From Nepenthes gracilis (lineage: Eukaryota; Streptophyta; Magnoliopsida; Caryophyllales; Nepenthaceae): a stretch of 64,000 nucleotides of DNA. The notes beneath the pieces are model-generated. The model was not told the DNA's origin and ran no database searches. It saw only the letters and a list, made by a program, of their open reading frames with translations. Position 1 is the first letter of the stretch; each line of letters begins with the position of its first letter. Location of the stretch: positions 1,606,001 through 1,670,000 of the forward strand of contig BSYO01000003.1 of assembly GCA_033239525.1 (NCBI GenBank), given 5' to 3'. The position numbers and the translations under genes were made by a program. Below are positions 25,801 through 37,800 of the stretch, piece after piece.

Positions 25801-28800
25801 TCTTACCTAATATATTTTAACAAACCTTTTTATATAATGACATGAGATTTGAATCTTGAAATGGCAAATAGCCTGCCATAAGGACAAATAGAATTACACC
25901 ACATGACCACAAATCGGCTTTAGCTCCATCATATCCTTTGTTGTTTATTACCTGCAAAAGGAGCCACAAAGATAAGAAACTTAAAAGAACACAAGAGAGA
26001 GAGAGAGAGAGAATAAATTCACCAAAAAATAATGTACCTCTGGAGCAACATAATTTGGTGTTCCACATGTTGTGTGGAGTAATCCATCTTCCTGAACCAA
26101 AAGTCTATAATAGTCAGAATTGACTCCTCACAAAGCAGCACAAAATGATACAAATATGATAAGTGGTGCTGCAGGAAATACTTCAAAGATGGTGCATAGC
26201 AATTGTAGAATCAAAACCAATAACTAAGGCAGGAATTTATCACACTCACTCGAACTTGTTGAGCTAGTGCACTCAATCCGAAATCTGAAACTTTGAGAAC
26301 GCCATTTTTATCCAACAATAGGTTCTCCGGCTGTCATACAAAATCATAGAAGTCACCCTGTCACTAATTCCTCCTTTAATAGACTTAGAGATAAAGAGAT
26401 GTTTATGAAAGGAAAAGAAAATTCATCACCTTTAGGTCCCTATGGAAAACACATCTGCTATGGCAATAATCAACAGCATTAATCAGCTGTTGAAAATACT
26501 TTCTTGCTTCATCTTCTTTCAATCTCCCCTTCCTAGCCTGGTTTAGTAAAATGGGCAGCACACAATCACATACAGATGAAACTATTTGAACACATTAACA
26601 TAAAAATACAGAGAATGTGTCAGCCATCAATCACAAATGGAAAAGCAAAGTTGAATAAGCCATCTTACAATTTTGTCAAAGAGTTCACCACCAGTGACAA
26701 ATTCCAGAACAATGTATATCTTAGTCTTACTTGCCATCACCTACACAAGAACTTGACTTTGTAACACTAAAAACAGAATTTGATCACAAAACCAAATTTT
26801 TTTTCAAAAAAAGGATATGGTCCTTAAGACTGCTACCATGTTAAAGATGATATGAAAAAGCATACCATACTGTCACAGAAAGTACAGATAACAATATGTT
26901 GCGAGTAGCAACTCAATGTATATATCAGTCATAGACAAAAGAAAATCCAAATGATGAACCCAGTCATACAAGCCGTAATCCCACTACCTCGTACAAAAGG
27001 ATGACATTTGGGTGTCGAATTAGTTTCATGGTTGAAATTTCACGTTTAATCTGCAATGAACAAATGAGGCAAAATGTTACAGCATTGTCATACAAATTTT
27101 AAATTTTCATTAAGACTAACACTAAATCTGAAAAATGGAGGGAAAGAATATATAAATAAATTAAATAGGGCATTAAAGACTAATGTACTGCTATATTATG
27201 CAATTGCATAGAATCATTGGTTTGCAGAATGTGAAATAAGAAGGAAATGCCAAGCTCATTAACTAGTAATAGAACAGTTCATAAATATAAATTGCCACTT
27301 AAAAACTGTGGATTGAAGGATGTAGTAAGAAGAGAAATAAACAACTAGGAAAAAATAACTCCTTTTGGATAGAATATGCAGGAAGCGAGTGGCAGTGAAA
27401 CAAAGTGAAAGGAACAATTTCCATACCCAAGCATTTGCTTTCATCTGGAATTAATAGGATTTAGAGGAAGAGAAGAAACTGCTGCAGCGTATGTGTGTGT
27501 GTGTGTGTGTGTGCTTGTGTTATACAGCCAATGAGATGTAGATTTGAACATATGCCGAATAACACAGTGGCATTATCTTTTTCCTAACAAAATTAGATGT
27601 GAGAAATCCAAAGATCTTAGGATTACCCCACAAAATTACCTTCTAGAATACCTATTGGCCTGCCAAAGACATCCTTTTCCTTAAAGGATAAAATGTTTCA
27701 AAAGAAAAAGGCAAAGATTTTGGAGAGAAACAGTTAGAAAAAAAATACTCCTTAATTGGATAGGATATGCAGGAAATGAGAAGCAGTGAAAAAAGTGAAC
27801 CGTTTCCTCTCAACAAGCATTTGTTTTTCTTTCAGAATAAATAGGATTTAGGAAGAGAAGAAAGGGTGGTTGATGTGTGCACATCTCTTGTTCGGCCATT
27901 GAGGTGGAGACTTAAACATATGCCAAAGTACGCAACGGGATTATTATTTATCTAGAAAAATTAAATTAGATATGAAAAATACCTAGATCTTAGGATTACC
28001 AATAAAAATTTTCCTCCTAGGATACTTACAAAACTGTCAAAGATATCTTTTTTTACTAAAAAACAACAAATTTCAAAAGCCTCATACCATGTTTAGTTGG
28101 GAAAATAACTTTAACTAGTCAAATAATTGTTAGCAAAGTATCAATCATTCAACATATAATAATTTTTTTTTAAGCATACCGGCGTCTAAGCAAGAGCAGA
28201 TTTTCCTATAGATGGAAGACTATTGGTCTATCTACCATTGAATTATCAGTTTCACAATAACATTTTTCTTTTGCACGTCCATAGAGTTTTGAAAAATCCA
28301 AAGATCTTAGAGATAAATAAAGTGGTAGGAATTTCTCCAACAAATCGTACTCCTTCATATACATCAAGAGTCCATTGATGAGAAAGGGGTGGGGAAAGCT
28401 TTACTATGGGTGGAGAAGAAATTGAAGTTACTAAATAGGAGTTTCCTTTTTTTGAAACAAATAGTACCTAGCTATATCTTTAATCCATTTAAAAATATAG
28501 CGGCACAAAAATAGTAAGTGACAATGTATACTTATTCTTTCTAAGAGATTACAAGGGCGGACACTAGGTGTTGGAGTGTTTTTATATGCCCTTGCCATTG
28601 ATCTTTGTCAGGCAGAGGTCGGCTGCAGGCAAGAAAGTAAACCAACCAAAATTAATCAAAAAATTATATAATAAATTGACTAAATATATTCATTACAACA
28701 AATTAATTAATCGAACTCAAATTGTGATAGATTGATTCATGAAGGTCATCGAAAGTTAAAAAGACACTTTATACCATATACAAACAAACCACACTGAACA

Positions 28801-31800
28801 CAATAATTAATGATAATATATGGTATAAATAACACTTGTCATACATATTTTGTACTACATTATGCATACCAAATGTTGAACTAGTAGCTATGGCTTTGTT
28901 AAAAGCATTTGCATAGTTTATTTGCGCTAAACTCATGAAACTAGAAATCAATTATATTTGCAAATTCATGAATAGAGTCCAAGTTAAATGCAACTCAATT
29001 TATTTCTAGCCTCACCCATGGATTTAATTGTCAATATATATTAATAACACATTTTTTAATAGCAATAACCCTTCTAATTATTATAATATGATTGGAATAA
29101 TTTTATCATTAAATTAACAATGGCAAATTTTCTGAGTTACTAAAAATATTAGATAGTAATTTAAATATTGTCATTATCCAAAAAAAAAAAAAAAAACCTA
29201 TATACAAATAAAAGGAACATACTTTTAACTTTTACATAAATTAATATAACCATAATTTTAAGCGTTAAAAATTCTAATCAATATCCATTTAATAAGTTAT
29301 ATAAAATTATCAAATAATTCAAATGAAAGAAAAAAATTAAAATACATCTACAAATAAAAATTGCTTACCAAAATGTATCAAAAATTCATTATTTACTAAA
29401 ATATTACTTTGAATTTTGTAAATATTTACAATTTTTCAAAATTATAAAATAATATTTTTACAATTACAAATTCTTAAATGTTAATATATAAATAATATTA
29501 GAAAACTCTACTTTATAGCAAGTAAAAAATTTTAAAAATTATCTTTTTGATATTCTCTCAGTTTTCCAAAATTTTGTTCGAAATTGAAAAACTAAAGAAC
29601 TCTATTTTCCAATTTTAATATAGAAAACCAACAAATTTGAACATATTTTCTAATTGTGTATTTTCCTAGATAATTTTCTAGAAAATATCCTCAGTTTTTC
29701 ACTCCTTAACATGCCTTGCCATTTTTGAAACAATCCAGCATTTCCTAGCCAAACAAGAAGATGGCATATCACAATAAATCATTAACTCTTTGAAAACTCA
29801 AAAAATAGATCACGGTGAAAAGATTTAGCAGAAGGTAGACATTTCACTATTCTCAATTGTGTGGTATGCCCGATGTTGCACTCCTTTATCATTCCTTTTT
29901 TAAATCTAGGGTGTCCGACAAACATTGATCAAACAGCTGGGACTACACCACCTTAAAAAATTGGTAGCGTGATTAGATTTGATTGAATGGTCAAGAAGAG
30001 AAGTGATTTGGCAGCACCCCTATCCCTCAAGACTTTGATTAGGACAAGGATGTCCCTATAACTTTTCACTTCTTAATTCTTTACAAAAATTACATTCCTT
30101 ACGAGTTAAGATATATTGATATCAAATCCCTAGGGATAAGCATTATTAGCTCCTTTTCATCATCAGCCAACAGACAAACCCCCTCCTCCTCTTTTTTTTT
30201 TTTTCTTTTACAACTTACAGAACCTCTCTCATTGGGGGGGGGGGGGGGGGGGGGGTGTTCATCTTACTTCATCATTAGTACCATCATCAGCAAGAACCAT
30301 CATTTTCCAGCAACAGGTTAAAGTGCAGTGGCCACTTCCCATCAACATAAAAACATTCTTGCACTTCCAACCACACTCAGATCCAGCTGACTTCTGCAAT
30401 GAGCAAGAAACCATCGGCCAGAGGCCGCCACATCAACATCATTGCGGGACAAACTCCTGTCTTGCCACCTTCAATGGAATGCCATCATAACCAAGGGGCC
30501 TTCATGACCCATGGTAGATCCCCATTGCTTGGTCCTTGTTTTACTTCATCAATCACATCCTCCCAAAGATTTATATAGTTAAAATCCTAAACCAGCCAAC
30601 AAAAAATCTATATTTAAACGTGAAGAACTTGATTGGACCTTAGGAGCCAGGGAACTGAAAAAAAATTTGGACATACAAATGTGAGTATTGGGATCAGTGG
30701 GTAATGGCCTTCTCAGAGTCAGAACTTAAGGACACTTCGTGAAAGTTGGAACTCAGGATTTGATCAATTCAACCTCAAAACCAATTCCCGTTGATAGTAA
30801 AATCCAGTCACCATGACTTTTTTTTTTCTTTTTCCCTCTAATGTGGATGGTGGCTACCACCATTCTTGGCATTGTTGCTTTGACCAGAGTCCCAGATTAC
30901 AGGTTGGAAATTCACCTGCTAATTGTGCATTCTTAAATTGCTGGTTTTGCAAACACATTGCATGTACCAAAACAACCAAGTTATTAAAATATAAGGAAGA
31001 GTTGCTAACGTGCTTGCACAGGGTATTGTCTGGCCTTAGCTTCTTTCATTATGGCCAACGTGTAGGGGATCTTTTATTGCACTGAACATGGATTTCAAGG
31101 CCAGTGCCAGCCCATAGTGTATCTTACAATTGTGGCTTTACGCTTTTCCTGAACTCAGCCCCAAAGCAGTTGTAAGCACTAATTCCTACCCACCTTCAGT
31201 CAGTTGGACATTACCCATCCTCAGTCAAAGTATTCGATTAGATGGGTTTTCAACTTTTATATAACTTGTCTCCTGAGAGAAATGATATATTGTACAGCAC
31301 TTTCTGGGCCAAAACCATGGACCTGCTTGTGTTAGGGAGCTTCCCCATTCAAGGACACTTTTGGAATAATAGCATGCTATAAACCAAGTCAAAACCGACT
31401 TCCACACGCCAGCAGCTCAGCAGAATAGATCAGGCCTCAGAATAACCGGGTTTCAGCTTGGCCAAACCTGGGACATTCTCACATCGGAATCAACATCTAC
31501 CAAACTGCTCCTCAAAATTTGCTGACTCCAGCTGCATTACTGCTGAACTGAGCCTCAGCAACTTTGCTGCATGCTGTAACTAATTAATATTAGGATTGTC
31601 TTGTCTAGTGAATCTTTGTTAGGAGGCAGTTATACTTGAACAGCCGAGATTGCCAGTAAGCTCAGTTAAAATATTTGAATGGCTAAGAGCCCTCAAGACA
31701 CTTTGCAAACACAGTCCCCGGTATTGTAAATCATCATAAAATTGAATATCGAAACATTTGCAGTCTTTGACGATACAATTATACACTCTCCATCGGTTGT

Positions 31801-34800
31801 TTGAACCTGAATGAATTCAGGCAATCTGTGGCCTCCACCTGTTGTGAAGTTGATGCCTTAAGCCGACTTCATAACAAATTGGTATCAGACAATTATCAGA
31901 GGTCCTCTGCCTATCAAGCCACCATCATCTGGGACACCAGGGTTGAATCTTTCTACACTGTTCCCTACCATCTTTCTTTAATTTCCTTAAACATTAAAAC
32001 ACAAAATGCTGAGAAAAAAATTTGGAGGACCAATTGCAAGATTAAGCAACTACCAGAGAAAATCTGAGGCACAATATGCATGAACTTGCGCATCAATTCA
32101 GAGAAGGGCAATTGCAGTAATGGAAACAGCAACTGTCTGCGTCATTTGAGCAATTTTGAAGTGGAATGAGCCTAAATGGTCCAAATAAAATGGAAAATGT
32201 GACAGTGGGGCCCTTCCAAATCCATTCCCCATGAAATACTCAAGTTGATTCCTCCTCCCCTATCACAAGAGAGGAAGAACCAAGGCAAGGATTCTCAAAC
32301 CCAGAACTTAGACTTAATTGATTTAGTGAATATGAGTAGCAACGACTGGCCATACCCTAAGCGCGATTATCCTTCCTTCCATGGAGATAATCCAAGAAGA
32401 TGGGTAAGGAAATGGGAAATATTTCCAAGTCTTTAAAATTCCATATGAGAAGAAACTGGAACTAGCCATCATGCACCAGAAGATAAGGCAGATAAGAGGT
32501 TCCGAAGCTATTGTCAACAAAAATTTCCCCTCCATTGAAAAGTGTTCAAGGGTGACATCTTTAAGCAATTGGTGATAGGACCCTATCCGAATATAGTCGA
32601 GGAGTTCAACAAGCTCCATTAAAGATCCACAGAAGTGGAGTACTAGGAGAAATTAGAGAATCTCATGGTAATTTTCAATTCTAGCCTGCCAGAAGAATAT
32701 TACATCTCTAGCCTCCTTAGTGGTTTTAAGAAAGAGATTCGGCCAAATGGCAAAAATTCAAAAATCCACTCCTTTTTCCAGTGTTATGAATTAGAAAGCT
32801 ACAAGAATTATCCCTTGAAGCTATTAAAAAAAAAATGAAACGAAACATCTTCCTAAACACTAACCTACCAGGAAAATCATACCCTGTTCCTTTCACCAAA
32901 ACGCAACCCACCCATATAACACAACCATCCACTAACCTTAGTTTGGATCAACAAAAAGCAATAGAACTCTGCTTTAGATGCAATGAGAAGTATTCACCCA
33001 ACCAAAGATGTTGAGAAAAGCATATCCATGCTCTCATTATTAAATATGAAAAGCCCCAGATGGATTAATCTTGGATGATTTGGATAAGCTCATAAAGAAG
33101 GAAGGACTAATGGAGATTTTTGTCCAGTTGTTATCTGGTTCTTACTCTAATAATAATATCAGCATTCGAAAAGAAAGCTATTACAATTCTGAATGATAGA
33201 AGGAGCACTCGGCTTCCTGACCCCTGGGATAGTCAAAAGAGTAAGATGTGAAGTTCACCAGCCCCTATTTGAACCAGTTGCAAGTGGCAGCAAGATGCTA
33301 AGAAAAGCCAAATGCAGCAACTTCTTCTAGATAATGCAGCAGCACTCTTTCACTGAGGACTTGCTAATTTTGGTTGGGCAGCTGTGACACGGTGGTTGGG
33401 ATGGATTGGATAAGGAGATTCAGCCTCATCATGTTTGATTTTAGGAAACTCAACACAAGTTTCCAGAAGGAAGAGCAGCAGATTGAGTTGAGGTAACCAC
33501 CAGTCGAGTTACATCTCATCTCAGGCGGCAGGCTATAGAAGATGCTCCTAAACTGGGAGGATTATGTAGGCCAACTTCACAGCATACAACAATCCAAGAT
33601 CAGGTAACCATTCATTCTTATTTGCAGAAATTGTAGTGCACACTCAGAGACATCTTTAAGGAACCAAAGAAACTCCCTCCACAAAGAATCCATCACCATA
33701 GAATTTCACTCTAACCAGATTCAGAAACCAATTTGCCTGAGACCACACCAGGACCACCATTTACAAGAAAACAAAGCCAAAAAGGTGGTTACGGAAATGC
33801 TCACTTCCTCCATCATTCAACTGAGCCACAACTCATTTTCTTCCCCAAACTTACTTGTTAATAAGAAAGATGGATCTCGGAGGTTCTGTATTGAAAGTGA
33901 ACATGCCCAAAATGGTGAAGAAAATACTTCCAATACCTGTCATTAATGACCTACAAGATGAGTTACGTGGAGCAAACTACTTCACAAAACTTGTTTTGAG
34001 GTCTCGTTATCATCAAATTAGAATATATTTAGAACACAACAAGGCCATTATGAGTTCAAGGTAATGCCCTTCATTCTAAACAATGCTCCGGCCACCTTCC
34101 AAGCACTACTGAACCATATTTTCAACTCATTCCTTAAAGAATTTGTGCTGGTCATGACATCCTAGTCTATAATTCAAGCCTCCAAATCTGTCTACAACAT
34201 CTCAAATTGATGTTCCTTTTACAAAGAAAACACACTTCTGTAAAGTCTAAATGCTCTTTTGGTCAGCACAAAATAGAGTATCACTGTTAGTAAGTTAAGG
34301 TATCACAGGCATTTCAACAGTTTAAGGAATCCATGACCCGGTCTCCAATCTAAATGCTCTTTTCTACCTTTTGTGGTAGAGACTTATGGAATGGACATAA
34401 GGATGGGAGTGGCACCAATGCAGAAGGGACACAATCGTTCACATTTATCAGTAAGGCTTTCGGAGTAAGGAGCAAAATGCTACCCAATTATGAGGAGTTG
34501 CTGGCAGTACTTTGGTAATGTCCAAGTGGAGATACTATCTCCAAGGAAATGAATTTGTTATTAAGACCGATCATGTAAGTGTTAAGTTCTTCCTAGAACA
34601 AAAAGTCTCCACCATGTTACAATAAAGGAGTTTGTGAAAACTCCTGGGTTTCAGTACACCATTCAGTACAAAAGCGGTAAGGAGAATATTGTAGCAACAC
34701 CCTTTCTAGAAAAGATCTAGAAGCCTTATGTAATTGGCTTTCCCTTGGAAATTTAGAAGCCTTGGGGTTCATATAAAATATCATCTCCACCATTTTGGGG

Positions 34801-37800
34801 AGGGGGGGACTTGTGGATTGTTGTGCTGAAGAAAAAACTTGCAGAGAGCTGCAGCCATATACCAGTTAGGGTTTTAAATAATCGGAGGTCTGGATTTGAG
34901 GATTCACCCCTGCAGCACCTGTTGATCCCTCCATTGCCATTTTACATGCGAGAGCCTAGCCGGAAGCTGTTGATTTTGTTTGTCTCAGGTTTGTCATAGT
35001 CCAAACTTAGTCAAAACTCGTTATCAGTTCTGTTCAAATAATGTTCGAGTTGTGTCTATTATGCTAGTGTCCCGGATTATTATACAAAATAATACAACCC
35101 TATATCTCTGTTGACTCTAATGTGTTTGAACTTATCCACATCAAAGTGGCATCAGAGCAACTTGATCTTGTAAATCAATGGCTGCACATGCTATCAGAGG
35201 AAATGGGGCAGAAGAGGGAGATTTGTCACTGTTGAGATGCTTGAGGAACTACAGCAGCTGAGTTAGAGAACTCAATTATCTTGTTATAATGAGTCTAATC
35301 TAATGCTAAAAATGTCAGTTCAAGTGATGAAAAACCTGATGATGAGAGATACGTGCAATGCAATTAAACCCCACAAAGATGGAAAGATCACACAGTCAGG
35401 GCACTCCAAAATTCCAAGGATATGATGTTTAAGTGCAGTGCGCGGATCGCAAAATCTGATGATGCATGGAAGCAGAAGAGTTACTGGATTGGGTGGACAT
35501 GATTAAAAACTACTTTGAGCAGAAGGCTGTACCAGATGATAGGAAAGCAAAACTAGTGGAAGCAAAACTCAAGGGACCAGCTACCATATAGTGGAAATAT
35601 TATCAAAATGATTTTGTAAGGCAAGGACAAAGAGAAACAGAGAAGATCAAACAAGAAGAAAGAGAAGTTGAAGGCTCAATCTTTGGGACTATGAACAGGC
35701 CTTGTATCACAAGGTATGCTTAAGAGTTTCATAAGCTATCATTATGATGCAACTTTGCTGAATCTGATGCTCAGAAGGTGAATAAGAATTTCAATGGCAT
35801 CCAAATTTCCATTCAAGACCAAGTAAGCTTGCAGCAACCATATAAGGTGAGTAATTCTTATCAGCCTGCCTTAAAAGTTGAAGCATGACTCACTCCTAAC
35901 ACTCCTAGAAAGCTTGGAAATGAACATGGAGGTAATTCTTTCAACAAAGCATGTAATAAAGGCAGCCAAACAGCAGCACCATTACAGAACTCAAACATTA
36001 AATAATGCAGCAAAAACAACTCAAATGCCACACAATAACCAAGGAAAAACAGTGAATCAAATATTGCAGGTGCTTTGAGATTGGACACAAGCATCCCAAG
36101 AGAAGTGAATGAAGTATACATCTTGCTGAAAATTAGGAAGCTGACTCTAAAAGATGACCTGGCAAGTTTTGAAGACAATGAGTCACACATGGTGGATGAA
36201 GAAAATGAAATAGAAGAAGGTATTGATGACAATGTGGTTGGTGCTGGCAATTTGTAGGTCGCTGCTATCCCCTCCATCCAGTAGCAAAGATAATGGGTCA
36301 TGAAAGAACATCTTCTGAATATGATGCACAACTGGATGAAAGCCTTTTAATCTGATATATAGCAGTGTACAGGTGAAAACTTGGAGTCTCAAGAGGTGGT
36401 AGACAAGCTGAAACCGAAGACTAAGAGCCATACAAAACCATATTGAATCCTTTGGTTCAACAAAGGGAATAAGGTGGTTGTTTCCTCAAGGTGCCTTGTT
36501 AATTTGTAAATTGGTTCTTTCAAAGAATTAGTTTGCTGTGATGTGGTTCCCATGGCTAAGTGTCATATATTTACTTGGAAGACCTACACAATACGACCAT
36601 GGTACCATGCATGATGGACTGAAGAATACATATTCATTCTTAGTGAAAGATGGTGATAAGAAGAAAATGCAGGTGTTGAAGCCAATGAGGAAATATGACA
36701 CAATGAGGAAAGAACGTGGTTGTTCTCTTGCATTCTTGAACAAATGAAAGTTTATTACTCAAAGCCAGAGAACCAGGATTGTTTATGCTCTCCTCTAATG
36801 GCAGAAAAGTTGCAGGTTGGGTTCCTGAGTATAAAAGAAATTCTCATATAGTTTAAGGATGTAATGCAAAAAGAACTGCCCAAAACACTACCTCTGACGA
36901 GGGACATGCAACATCGCAATGACCTAGTGCCAAGATCTACTCTAACTAATCTGCCTCACTTCCAGATCAGTCCAAAGAGTAAGAGGAACTTCAATGACAG
37001 TCTGTAGAGCTCCTTTGAAAGGGTTAATTCGAGAGAGTCTAAGTCATTGAATCATGCCAGCTTTACTCACTCCTGAGAAGATGGGAGTTAGAATGTGTGA
37101 AGAGCGTGGACGCCAAGACTATCAATAAAACAGCCGTCAAGCACATTTCCTTCCAAGATTGGACAATACACTTGACATGTTAGCTGACTTTCAAATTTAT
37201 TCCAGGATTAACTTGAAAAGCAGATATCATCAAATACAGATCAGATATGGAGATGAATACAAAACAGCTTTTAAAACAAAGAAAGGCTCATACGAGTGCT
37301 TTGCTATGTCATTTGGCTTGTCAAATGCACCTAGTACTTTCATGAGGTTCATCAACCAGCTCCTGAAATCATATATAGGGAAGTTTTTGTCATGTATTTC
37401 GATGATATTTTAGTGTAGAGCAAGGACAAACAAAGTTTCATGTTGATCATTTGAGGGTTGTCCTGCAGCTTTGGAGGCAATATTAGCTTGATGATAATGC
37501 CAAGAGTGCAGAATTATGGTGTTCGGGCATGGATTAAAATATCAATATCTATATTAGTCAAAGTCATATTATCATTGAACGTCTCAAACTCAAATTTTTT
37601 TCCCATGACCACTCAAAACTGAATTATATCCTAAGTTTTGTCAATATTTAATCATATTTCATGAATTTGAAGGGATTGGTAAAATTTATTCATCAATTCA
37701 ACACCAATAAATAATACGCTAGCAATTAAAAACATAACAAAAGTAATACGAAATAGAGTTATTTCAATTAACAACACCACAATAAATAAAACATATCATT

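Noticed and set aside
28190..28260. A - strand segment with a tRNA A-box-like ATTCAATGGTAGA
   Set aside because: I could not build an acceptor stem, anticodon arm or a matching T-arm/B-box, so a tRNA or tRNA-derived SINE is not supported.
30234..30255. Poly-G run as a G-quadruplex regulatory element
   Set aside because: A single homopolymer of 22 G in an intron is prone to assembly error and gives no positional evidence of function.
36183..36743. Open frames on the - strand of gypsy remnant 2
   Set aside because: The + strand carries recognisable gypsy protease-region motifs there; the - strand frames are shadows.
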